This document shows, one piece after another, positions 1-9,470 of a stretch of 64,000 bases of DNA. A program made the position numbers and the translations under genes. This DNA comes from Rhizoctonia solani (taxonomy: Eukaryota; Basidiomycota; Agaricomycetes; Cantharellales; Ceratobasidiaceae): the NCBI RefSeq assembly GCF_016906535.1, contig NC_057378.1, positions 558,001 to 622,000 on the forward strand. The letters are read 5' to 3'. Under the pieces are notes generated by a model. That model had not been told where the DNA came from and ran no database searches. It saw only the letters and a program-made list of their open reading frames with translations. Positions within the stretch are counted from its first letter, which is position 1. The number at the start of each line of letters is the position of its first letter.

Positions 1-1380
1 GGCATGTTACCGCAGAGGTATGTGATATGTCGCCAAATAGCATAGACAAAGACTGACTCTGAGTCTGGTGTCTCATAGTGGGGATACGTCATGGCAGTAT
101 GTGATATAAATTGACGAATATTCGACTAGGCTGACACTAACGCCTGATCACAGGGTAGCTGCAGGGTCAACGTCGTCAATCAGCTCGGTCGCAACTATCT
201 TGCCGATGTGGTATGCGCATACATAACCCATGCTTACTATTTGTATTGCTGACCATCGTGTTCGTAGTATCCCGGTGACCTGTGGTACTTCCCAGAAGGC
301 ATCCCGCACTCCATCCAAGGACTCAACGACACTGCCGACGGATGCGAGTTCATGCTTGTATGTCCACATCCTCTCACCCATTCCGTTTCAGGTGCTAACC
401 AAACATAGGTCTGGATAGTGGGACTTTCAGCGAGGACTCTACGTTCTTGCTGACTGACTGGATGGCACACGTGCCGAAGGAGGTGCTGGCGAAGAACTTC
501 CGAGTCAATGCGTCTGCGTTCGACCACATCCCTGGGGAGCAGCTGTGGATCTTCCCGTCGGCTGTGCCGACCGAGAGCGTGGCAGAGGCGAACCCTGTGA
601 GTCCGCAAGGAGAGGCACTGCTGCCATACACGTTTGCTGCGAGCAAGGCGCCGGCTACGAACGTGAGTGTGTGCGCTCTATGATGAATGTCTGAGGCGCT
701 GAGGGGAGAGACGCAGGTGACTGGAGGGTCTGTGAAGGTGGTGGACTCGCGGACGTTCAACGTGTCGAAGACGATCGCGGTGGCAGAGGTGACTGTGGTG
801 CCTGGGGTATCCGTGAGCTGCATGTGAGTGAATGAGTGGCGAAGAATAGCAAAAGTAACACAGAGCTGACATGACCGATGCAGTGGCATCCTACCCAACC
901 CGAGTGGACGTTCTATCTGTGAGTCAGGCTGGAATTGTGTTTAGCAGTGACAATAGCTCATGATCATGCAGGGAGGGAACTGCACGTGTGACTGTGTTCG
1001 CATCTTCAGGCAACGCTCGCACCTTTGACTACCAGGCTGGTGACATCGGTAAGTTTCCATACATTCTGAGGTTGGGGTGCATTAGTCTGATGTCTATACA
1101 GGATATGTACCGCCCACCTTCGGTCACTATGTCGAGAATACCGGGAACACGACGATGAAGTACCTTGAGATCTTCAAGACCGACATATACGAGGACATCA
1201 GTCTGAACCAGTGGCTTGCTCTCACGCCACCTGAGATGGTCAAGGTGAGTTTCGAGTTGGATAAGCTAGGGTACGGCTGGGAGCTGACACATGGTGCAGG
1301 CACACCTGCAACTGGATGACGAGACGATCTCGCAGCTACAGAAAGTGAAGCCGATTGTTGTAGGACCTGGCGAGTGGTAA
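1..1380 (+). pseudogene. Oxalate decarboxylase (bicupin), copy 1, 5'-truncated by window and frame-broken
   Basis: This is the 3' two thirds of a bicupin oxalate decarboxylase (oxalate to formate plus CO2), homologous exon for exon to the intact copies at 3694-5718 and 9474-11498. Readable exons are 1-17, 79-96, 154-210, 268-357, 409-662, the cupin-2 exons and the last exon 1300-1380, which ends [13 protein letters not shown]. Relative to the other copies it lacks one base at about 409-411 (GTCTGG versus GTCCTGG) and one at about 806 (CTGGGGTATC versus CTGGAGGTATC, inside the cupin-2 G-[GA]-x-R-E-L-H motif). Each deletion moves the frame into an early stop, so as written no bicupin can be made. 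Introns diverge much more than exons, showing this is an older duplicate than the other two. Because many housekeeping genes in this window carry similar one-base breaks, it may be a functional gene with assembly errors rather than a true pseudogene. Confidence 0.8.
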
Positions 1381-1785
1381 ACAAATGACCCAGGTTTCCT
1401 CAATCATCAATCAAGTACACTACCTCCATATATAATGAACATAACCAAGTGTAACCTATTAGTGTAGTTATCATATAAAACTACTTCAAATACATATTTT
1501 GTTGATACTTACCTGATGAGCTATTGCTTATAGACGCACAGAAAGGTAGATTCATGTCTTCTACGGAAGTTGTTCGATCTGTACCCGGGTATTCCTGTTC
1601 TTGAGCGGTTTGTATCTTTCATTTGGTCCCTTGTCCCTGTTCCACAAATCCCTATATCCTACCCATATGCATTCTCATTCCCGAGGTTTATAAACATTCA
1701 TTTCTGCATTTGTGTAGTCACTCGTTTGGACCATAAATGTAGCAATTATGTTGTGGTTTTGTCTCCACTATCACACTATGTCGTT

Positions 1786-2233
1786 ACTTAGGCTCCGGTG
1801 CGGATTAAGGAACTTTATTTAAATATCAAAGGAATATTTGTTTGTACACGAAGGTAGCGAAAAACAAAATGAACCGTGACCGTCGGGGGCCAGGAGGAAT
1901 GGATGAGTCCGGGGCACCGAGGCGCGAGCATGGCTCGCGGGCCGGATGGCCATCTCTGACGGTAGGAAAGAGGGTGGCGGTAGGAGAGGGGGGAGCATAA
2001 GTGAGGTATGTTGGGGTAGAGAAAGAACCTTACAAGGGCAAATAGGAGCGAGTTGAAAGAGGGATGCAGGGTGGGACAAAGATAACTGTAAGCGTGCAGG
2101 TACGCAGAATGCACTCAGTACATCGTAGGCGACTGGGAGTAGTTGCGGTCACATGATCTTAAATGCTAAACGCTCTTGAGCCGTGCGCATAAGTCTTGGC
2201 TTGTGGCCCTCCGCAGGCCCCGGACTACAGCCC
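1786..2233 (-). repeat. Dispersed hairpin repeat, copy R1
   Basis: This copy starts near ACTTAGGCTCCGGTGCGG and ends near the CTCCGCAGGCCCCGGACTAC segment at about 2208-2230. In between lie an AT-rich stretch, the block GAACCGTGACCGTCGGG, and the perfect palindrome CGCGAGC-ATG-GCTCGCG at about 1922-1938, then GGCCATCTCTGACGGTAGGAA. The same ordered blocks recur in reverse at 8155-8486 and 15893-16335, and in part at 8633-8970 and 35850-36060. The class is unknown: I see no coding capacity, no clear terminal inverted repeats and no convincing LTR ends. A SINE, a solo LTR or another non-autonomous element are all possible. Confidence 0.65.
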
Positions 2234-3588
2234 TTAAACTTCCTTTAGTGTACTGTAGGGCTTCTAGTATACTTAACTAGCGGGGCATTCCGGTGCGATA
2301 CGCGGCTGATGTATTGTCCGCTGGTATTGAGTAGCCTCATGGGTTTGCTTGTGAAAAATAGTATCAGTATTTAGCTGGTGGCCTATTCAAATGGCATTCA
2401 ACTTTATGTTGGTTATGATAAAGCCCTATAGTGGGCTCAGCTCAGCGTTCACTTATTGAATAGGACAACGTGGGAGTTTGGCACTCAGGAACAAGTCAAT
2501 TATTTCAAGGTGGCTATGCTGGCTGCTTACCCACCACCCTCCTCTTTCCCACAATCACGTCCACAAGCAGCCGGAAGCACACATGGTTCCCTTAAAGCTC
2601 ATGCGAGAAGTATTATTGACTATGGTTTATTATCGAGTATAGGGCTTGATAGCTAAGAATCTGGGTTAGCTCCAACAGAGTTCTGCGTCGCACTTCCGAA
2701 TGATTTTCTCAGCATTGATGAACGTATAGACATCTTATTTTGCTGGACGTACACCCAGACATGAAAGTGGGTCAGGAATCTGAAGGAAGCTAAAACAGTT
2801 CATATGCCAACTAGTGATATATCCATGTCTACTTGCTTGCTATAACTTAGGCCCGACGGCCTGACTCTTGAATTAGCTTTTATTTAGTCAGCCCATCCAT
2901 GACAGGCAAAACATCCAGACGTTGATTGAAGTGACCACTCCTACCCCAGATCAGTCACGACAGCTTATTCTAGACCAGACCCATCACTCTAGGCAGACTT
3001 GACAACTTGAATGTAGCTACTCACCTTCATGTGAAATTGCCTCTTGCCGCTTGGGTGCGGCATGAGTGGCAGGTGTCAAAGGCTATCTCTGTTCAGTGTA
3101 CCACTTTTGGAAGTCTCGGGCATAAGTTGGCATACGCCGCAAATTATGTCTAGGCGGAACTATAGCTGTTATGGTGCTAGTGGATTATCAATGTCTATGG
3201 CTGACAACAAGCCCTGAGACGGGAGGCAGTGGGAGGGGGGAGGGCACGGTTAGTTAATTCTGGTTCTATATAACCGGCTAAAGGTTGTTAGTAAGGACAC
3301 TACTATGAAATTCTGGCATTTTTGTGTTTCGAGCTAGTCTCAAGAACCAAGGATGACAAGCCTATGAGCAGTTAGTACACACCTAGTCCCTTATGGTCCG
3401 CCAGATGTCCGGTTATTTGGTCCATAAATTGACTAATTGCGTCAGTTGTATACTAAATACAGGTATTTCGCTTAGCTGGCGAAACACTCGTCGCGGCTGC
3501 TCAGACTGCAGTCCTAAAGCAGTCAAAGGCGGAGCATATGAATTCAATAACTATGCACTACCTTCAAATACGCTGAATGATAATGTAG

Positions 3589-3596
3589 TATAAAAG
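3589..3596 (+). promoter_or_regulatory. TATA-like box of oxalate decarboxylase copy A
   Basis: TATAAAAG lies 98 bases upstream of the ATG at 3694 and outside the inverted repeat, which begins at about 3658. Copy B at 11498 therefore does not share this element. Confidence 0.45.
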
Positions 3597-3657
3597 AAAG
3601 CCAAGTGCTGGATCAAAGCTCATCACTCAGCTCTCTCATCTCTTACTAGACCAATAG

Positions 3658-5721
3658 ATCACATAGACCAGATAGACATTTAGACTGTACATCATGCTGT
3701 TTACTCCTCTCCTCGCACTTGCCACCTATGCCGCCGCCGCTCCAGCCGGTACTAGCTCCAGCCTGTCTGTCGCTCCCACATCTACATCCACACCTGCGAG
3801 CGCCACTGCTGCCACAGGCACCTCTGCAGCAGCAGTGCCCTCGCCGACAGTTCCATATGCATCGGACGACCCAAACTACTCGTACCTTGACCGCTACCAG
3901 AGCGGCACACCTGAGCCGATCATAGGTGCAGCCGGAGCGGACATCCTTGGACCGCAGAACATACCGCTGGAGAGGGAGAGTCCGGACTTCATGGCGCCTC
4001 CTACGACCGATAGCGGCTCTGTGTAAGTCGTTGGGTGCATGGAATCAGAACATAAGACTTACAGTGATGGGACAGGGAAAACGTGAAGTGGCCGATGGCG
4101 ATATCGCACAACCGAGTGCAAGACGGAGGATGGGCTCGTCAGCAGAACGGTATGTGATATGACGCAACAGAATGAACATGCGCTAACAGACGGACACAGA
4201 GCACGACATGCCGCTTGCGACTGCGATGGCAGGGGTGGATATGAGACTGAAGGCTGGGGCGATTCGGTGAGTGGCCAAACAATGTTACATTGCTCGAGTT
4301 TGTGGCTGAGATATGGTCCAGTGAGATGCACTGGCATGTTACTGCAGAGGTATGTATCGCACTAGTCAGCATTTTGCGCATATATTGAGTTTGATTCTGC
4401 AATCTTATAGTGGGGATATGTCATGGCTGTAAGTACCATCTGGCCACAACTAGCTCGTTATGCTGACATAAGCACCTCATCACAGGGTAGCTGCAGGGTC
4501 AACGTCGTCAATCAGCTCGGTCGCAACTATCTTGCCGATGTGGTATGCGCATACATAACCCATGCTTACTATTTGTATTGCTGACCATCGTGTTCGTAGT
4601 ATCCCGGTGACCTGTGGTACTTCCCAGAAGGCATCCCGCACTCCATCCAAGGACTCAACGACACTGCCGACGGATGCGAGTTCATGCTTGTATGTCCACA
4701 TCCTCTCGCCCATTCCGCTTCAGGTGCTAACCAAACATAGGTCCTGGATAGTGGGACTTTCAGCGAGGACTCTACGTTCTTGCTGACTGACTGGATGGCA
4801 CACGTGCCGAAGGAGGTGTTGGCGAAGAACTTCCGAGTCAACGCGTCTGCGTTCGACCACATTCCTGGCGAGCAGCTGTGGATCTTCCCGTCGGCTGTGC
4901 CGACCGAGAGCGTGGCAGAGGCGAACCCTGTGAGTCCGCAAGGAGAGGCGCTACTACCATACACTTTTGCTGCGAGCAAGGCACCGGCTACGAACGTGAG
5001 TGTGTGCGCTCTATGATGAATGTCTGAGGTGCTGAGGCGAGAGACGCAGGTGACCGGGGGGTCTGTGAAGGTGGTGGACTCGCGGACGTTCAACGTGTCG
5101 AAGACGATCGCGGTGGCAGAGGTGACTGTGGTGCCTGGAGGTATCCGTGAGCTGCATGTGAGTGAATGAGTGGCGAAGAATAGCAAAAGTAGCACAGAGC
5201 TGAAATGAATGGTACAGTGGCATCCTACTCAACCTGAGTGGACGTTCTATCTGTGAGTCAGGTTGGAGTTGCGCTTAGCAGTGACAGTAGCTCATGATCA
5301 TGTAGAGAGGGAACTGCACGTGTGACTGTGTTCGCATCTTCAGGCAACGCTCGCACCTTCGACTACCAGGCTGGTGACATCGGTAAGCCGTCTTATATGC
5401 TATGTGCACGATAACTTAGTCTCATGCGTACAAAGGATACGTACCACCGACGTTCGGTCACTACGTCGAGAACACTGGCAACACGACGATGAAGTACCTT
5501 GAGATCTTCAAGACTGACATATACGAAGACATCAGTCTGAACCAGTGGCTCGCTCTCACGCCGCCTGAGATGGTCAAGGTGAGTACCGAGCTCGATAAGT
5601 ATGGTGAGGGTACGGAGGAAGCTGAAACATGGTACAGGCACACCTGCAACTGGATGACGAGACGATCTCGCAGCTGCAGAAAGTGAAGCCGATTGTCGTG
5701 GGACCTGGAGAGTGGTAAATA
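3658..5721 (+). repeat. Left arm of 2,064-bp inverted repeat
   Basis: This arm is the reverse complement of 9471-11534 with no gap: every position x pairs with 15192 minus x. The start codons (3694 and 11498) and stop codons (5716-5718 and 9476-9474) obey the same sum. I found only two mismatches by eye, at 5593 and 5709, both near the 3' end. At both, the right arm agrees with the older copy at 1-1380. Identity stops 36 bases before the ATG and 3 bases after the stop codon, so the repeat is almost exactly one gene including all introns. Confidence 0.95.
3694..5718 (+). CDS. Oxalate decarboxylase (bicupin, secreted), copy A
   Basis: Manganese-dependent oxalate decarboxylase, predicted to be secreted, converting oxalate to formate and CO2. 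My spliced model has 13 exons (3694-4022, 4076-4149, 4200-4266, 4322-4349, 4411-4428, 4486-4542, 4600-4689, 4741-4995, 5044-5157, 5218-5252, 5306-5382, 5436-5578, 5638-5718) and gives 455 residues, a normal length. The acceptor of exon 9 could instead be at 5029, adding five residues. A signal peptide ([16 protein letters not shown]) is followed by a Ser/Thr/Pro/Ala-rich linker. Cupin 1 has Mn ligands H160, H162, E166 (HWHVTAEW) and H205 (GIPHSIQG), with the lid motif SEDST at 229-233 carrying the expected Glu. Cupin 2 has H344, H346, E351 (HWHPTQPEW) and H390 (FGHYVEN). All ligands are present, so it should be active. It is near-identical to copy B but has its own promoter. Confidence 0.95.
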
Positions 5722-6124
5722 CGTCAATTAATCCGCCCCGTAATATTCAACCAAAGAGGCACAAACGAGCCAAATAAACATACTTGCAGATGTAATAACT
5801 ATATTATAATGTAATGAAATAGTTCCCTCTCTACACCTCTGCTGCAATAGGCCACGTGACCTAGTTTTCTTGATTACCACGCGAATTACGTTCAACTCCT
5901 GTTTCGGAATCTGTCAAATTTCGTCGCTCCCACCATATCAGCTGGCACAGACTCCCGAGCGGCCCGCCTAGCCGCTTCAATGTCCGAATCCTTGACAGTC
6001 ACCTGATGAACTTGTTGATCTCCTGAATGGGGTTAAATCAAACCTGGTCGCGAAGGAAGCGCATATAAATACCAAGGCTGAAGCAAGTCTGCGCTGGCAT
6101 TCATTTTCCTGTTTACTCCTCACT
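5722..6124. other. Spacer and promoter of the pectin methylesterase gene
   Basis: This non-coding stretch runs from the end of the left repeat arm to the pectin methylesterase start. It includes TATAAATA at 6064-6071, about 60 bases before the ATG, a typical position for an inducible fungal gene. I see nothing else recognisable. Confidence 0.5.
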
Positions 6125-7838
6125 ATGAAGCTATTCTCTTTTACTGGGCTACTGGGACTTGTAGGGCTGGCAAAGACTGCCGCATTGTGCGGTGGCACAG
6201 GGTGAGCTCACGGTTCGAACCATCCTTATATATGCTGAAAAAACATTATTTATTCACCAACAGACAGTCTTTATGCTTGGATGTAAGTGCACCTGTTTGC
6301 CTTGACCAGTTGGCTTCTCTCACATGCATCGATTTGAGTAGGCCCGTGGGGCCGCGACCATGTTTGTTATTTCTATATCCAGTTGCATAATGCCGGGCTA
6401 ACATTTTCTTTCGCAGTGAGTCGCGAGCTGATGTTCCTGCTGGAGCCATTACTATTGGTTCTGGTGGGAAGTATTCGACTATTTCTGCAGCATTAAAGGA
6501 CACTAGCAGGTATGGTTTATCACATCCAGATCCCCCCAGACTCATGAACAAATTCCATTAGTAATATATATTATATCTACTCCGGAACTTACAAGGAGCA
6601 AGTTTACATAAATAGAGCCAACGTCAAGAGTATGATTTGTAGTTCAGTCGATTGTGGGCACAAAACTAACTGATATTTTAGTCTACGGTCAGACCGCTAG
6701 TAAACTCAATTACAATTCTAATACTGTGACGATTACCAACAGCCTTTCGGCGGCTGCAGCAGGAAGCAACGATTTGAGTGGTACTGTGAGGGTTGCCGCT
6801 GCCGGTGTTAGGTGAGACTTACTCATAGGCGGAGAATTACAAACGCTGAATTTCGCGGCCCACGAATAGTCTGTACAATCTCAAGTGCGTTTGTCTGGTA
6901 TTATATAAACGAATGATAATCCTGATGTTCTTTTTAGTATCGCAAACACCTATGGAAAAGGCGCACAGGCAATTGCATTGAGTGTCCAGGCCGGAACATT
7001 TGGAGCTTATGCTTGCAAGCTTACCGGATATCAAGACACTCTTTTGGCAAACAAGGTCAAAACGTTATTCAAGTGTGCACATGTCACAGTCAACTAACGT
7101 GATTGCGAACTAGGGTACCCAATTTTACGGAAGGAGCTATATAAATGGCGCTACCGACTTTGTGAGTAGATCTGTGTGGCTTTGCGAGCCTAGGTATTAA
7201 CTCTTGTAGATCTGTGAGTGCATCCACCTCCATGGAAATGGTTTTCAGCTCAATGTGTGGTTTATTTAGTTGGGACAGAGGCCTCTATCTGGATCACCAA
7301 GTCGACTATTGAAACCGTTGCGTCTGGATACATCACCGCGTCTGGACGTAATTCTGGCGACGCAAATTACTATGTAATTGATAATTCGACGGTAAGTATC
7401 TTTCGCAACGCCAGAGAACAATTATACTGACAAAACGGTTGGTGAAGATCAAGGGCACCGGATCTTGCTACCTTGGCCGACCGTGGCGCGAGTATGCGCG
7501 TGTTATCTTCCAAAACTCAAATATTGGTAGTAATATTGTTGCTGCGGGGTGGAAGGTCAGTTTCTCCAAGTTTTATGACCTGCCTTGGTCTGACTTGACC
7601 CGATCACAGAACTGGAATGATAATACTCCAAACACCGCCCATGTTTATTACGGAGAATACAACAACTCGGGGTGAGCCTACTTTACATTGATCTACGGAC
7701 AACGGTTAACTTTCTGCCTTTGATAGGGCTGGAGCGTGGAACTCCAAGCGCGTATCATTTGCAACCAAGATGACTTCGCCGATTGCAATTTCAACCGTGC
7801 TTGGCTCCACGAGCTGGGTTGATTCAGCTTACCTGTAA
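6125..7838 (+). CDS. Pectin methylesterase (pectinesterase, CE8), secreted
   Basis: Carbohydrate esterase family 8 enzyme that removes methyl esters from homogalacturonan. A signal peptide (MKLFSFTGLLGLVGLA) opens exon 6125-6201. Later exons: 6417-6509, 6562-6629, 6682-6811, 6870-6884 (15 nt), 6938-7055, 7114-7161, 7210-7213 (4 nt), 7270-7391, 7448-7555, 7610-7671, 7727-7838. The splice pattern between 6202 and 6416 is unresolved; a direct 215-bp intron keeps frame, but a small exon near 6264-6282 is possible. Family motifs are intact: GYQDTLL (acid/base Asp), GATDFIFG (nucleophile Asp), and LGRPWREYARV (substrate-binding Arg). The DFIFG motif is only completed if the 4-nt exon ATCT is spliced in. 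The gene lies exactly between the two inverted oxalate decarboxylase copies and shows no frame break. Confidence 0.93.
7210..7213 (+). other. 4-nt microexon of the pectin methylesterase gene
   Basis: The preceding exon ends GAC TTT before gtgagt (7162) and the following exon begins TTGGGACAGAGG (7270) after tttatttag. Inserting ATCT from 7210-7213, itself bounded by tgtag and gtgagt, gives GAC TTT ATC TTT GGG, which encodes the family-invariant D-F-I-F-G. The two introns are 48 and 56 bp, normal for this genome. Skipping the microexon shifts the frame. Confidence 0.8.
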
Positions 7839-8105
7839 ATGATTGTATGCGTAGTTGCGTGATGCAATCATCAATTCAGCCAAACATTCATACATTTCTC
7901 CGAATTTTTTGGGTGAACCGGAAAGCCGGACTGGTCTGGAAAAGGTAACACTTTATGTGGATCCTAGAGAACAAGTGAAAGCTGGAGTGATCATGAAAGA
8001 GCGCTCTAAACGTCCGATATGATACAACCGTTGAGCTGCCCCCATGGGAAGTTCCAGATGGACTGGGCCTATGACAGCAACACTAAGAACACATGTACAC
8101 ATATC
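7839..8105. other. 3' flank of pectin methylesterase, no gene seen
   Basis: Non-coding 3' region of the pectin methylesterase gene. No gene, repeat or RNA could be recognised before the short repeat at 8106. Confidence 0.4.
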
Positions 8106-8152
8106 GTACGCCACTATGGCGTGATAAGATCCTGAAAATCAGTATATCAGTA
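8106..8152 (+). repeat. Short dispersed repeat (GTGATAAGATCCTGAAAATC type)
   Basis: This ~45-bp block is shared with 51763-51809 with only a few differences. It contains the interrupted palindrome CTGA-AAA-TCAG. Here it abuts the left side of hairpin repeat R2, which suggests a junction between two elements. Confidence 0.6.
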
Positions 8153-8154
8153 AA

Positions 8155-8486
8155 GCTATTTTTGTCTCGCCCTCCATCCCTCTTCCACTATTGCTCTTTC
8201 TTTTTTTACACCTACAAAGGGCATGCTTGTACGCTAATGTATCCTCTTGGGCTACCCCCTCTCTTTTTCACCACCCCCCTCCTTCCTGCCGTCAGAGATG
8301 GCCACCTGACCCGCAAGTCATGCTCGCGTCTTGGTGCCCCCAGATTCATCCTGGCGCTACGCGCCGATCACCTATCCCTCCTGGCGCCCGACAGCGACGG
8401 TTCATCGCGTATTTGTTACATTTTTATACAAATAAATACAACTTCTATTTACATATAACTCCTCTAGCCCGCACCAGAGCCTAAGT
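8155..8486 (+). repeat. Dispersed hairpin repeat, copy R2
   Basis: This copy has the same block order as R1, read in the opposite orientation. Blocks are CCGTCAGAGATGGCCACC, the hairpin CGCAAG...CTCGCG (one stem mismatch), a second hairpin GGCGC-TAC-GCGCC, then GACAGCGACGGTTC, an AT-rich linker, and the end GCACCAGAGCCTAAGT. The part corresponding to the far CTCCGCAGG end of R1 is missing and is replaced by the short repeat at 8106-8152. Confidence 0.65.
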
Positions 8487-8632
8487 ATGTCTCCATAGAA
8501 TTGCCCGAAAATTCACCCTCAACTGCAGTCTTACGCTCCAGTGCTCTGGCAGTCGTGAGACCGCGCAATATATATTCTATCGCCAGGTGCCAGATTGGTC
8601 TGGGCGATCCGGCGCACATATGCACCGGATGG

Positions 8633-8970
8633 GGGCTCTGGGGCACTCGGACGCGAGCCAGCACTCGCGGGGGGGGGGGTGGGCCATCCCTAGCGACAGC
8701 TATATAAATGCCGGTACAAGAAATAACATACCATGCAATGATGAACCGACGCTTATAACATGCACCAATGCATGTCCACATATGCGTGGACTCAGGGATG
8801 GTGGGTGGGACTTAAAAAGAGAAAGAGCGCGTCGGTAGACCGAACGCGCGATGTGAATGTGGTCGGTAACAACCAACATCCAACGATCACGTGGCCGCGC
8901 ACTCGGCCGTCGCATCCTTCGCGCAAGACTAGGCTCGTGGGTCTCCGCAGGCTCCGATCCACAGCCTCCA
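8633..8970 (-). repeat. Dispersed hairpin repeat, copy R5 (partial)
   Basis: This is an inverted partial copy lying next to R2. It includes the hairpin CGCGAGCCAGCACTCGCG followed by an unusual run of G at about 8667-8679, GGGCCATCCCTAGCG, and the far-end block GGTCTCCGCAGGCTCCGATC at about 8940-8959. The far-end block matches the reverse complement of 15893-15930 almost base for base. Confidence 0.6.
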
Positions 8971-9470
8971 TGTTGAAATTTGTGAAATCAGATCAGAATT
9001 TCAACATACAGAACTTGTTCATGTTGTTATACTAACTCATGTAACATCTATTTGTTCATTTCACTTCATTTGTTTCTGTTATCAATCACGAAAGTCCATT
9101 GACCAGGTACTCATCCTGCTCTTTTCCCATTTGCCCCCTGTGTGTCAGCGTGTGTGATATATATGTGGCTCAATCACGGAGCTGTAGTCCAGCAGGTGCT
9201 TGTGATCTATATCAATCGTGTGTTAATGCTCTGAAAGCCGTACGGGAGTTGCGCGGTCCCAGTGTATGGGAGCACAGGTCAATAAGACGCTATATGAGGG
9301 ATGAAACTAGGTTCTAACATCCATAAGGTACGATGTCGTTGAGTGAAAATCGGAGATAAATATATACAACGTATTTTTATTAGATACACTAGTAGTAAGC
9401 TACGCCGATTATAGTTCTTAGACAAATAACTAGTCTATTTGATTGCTAATTTGTGGCGACTTGAATTGCC
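8971..9470. other. Spacer between repeat R5 and right inverted-repeat arm
   Basis: AT-rich spacer with no recognisable gene. It lies downstream of the oxalate decarboxylase on the minus strand and so includes its 3' flank, which is unrelated to the 3' flank of copy A. Confidence 0.4.

Larger units (their letters stand above)
1381..3657. other. Intergenic stretch without a recognised gene
   Basis: No multi-exon gene or conserved protein could be read on either strand here. It contains one copy of the dispersed hairpin repeat (about 1786-2233). Short open frames at 2456-2656 and 3393-3593 have no recognisable similarity. The last ~70 bases serve as promoter and 5' leader of the oxalate decarboxylase at 3694. 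Confidence 0.6.

Noticed and set aside
1786..2233. Idea that the hairpin repeat is a tRNA-derived SINE
   Set aside because: I could not find convincing A- and B-box sequences at tRNA-like spacing, nor a simple 3' tail, so the class is left open.
4569..5195. 208-codon open frame on the minus strand, repeated at 9997-10623 on plus
   Set aside because: It is antisense to the oxalate decarboxylase exons and spans their introns. The codon pattern is a mirror of the conserved bicupin, and its repetition is explained by the inverted repeat.
8667..8679. G run as a possible telomere-like or G-quadruplex element
   Set aside because: It is a single homopolymer beside a repeat hairpin; no spaced G tracts or telomeric units are present.
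8093..8838. Several overlapping open frames on both strands
   Set aside because: All lie within repeat copies R2 and R5, and none resembles a known protein or has splice continuity.
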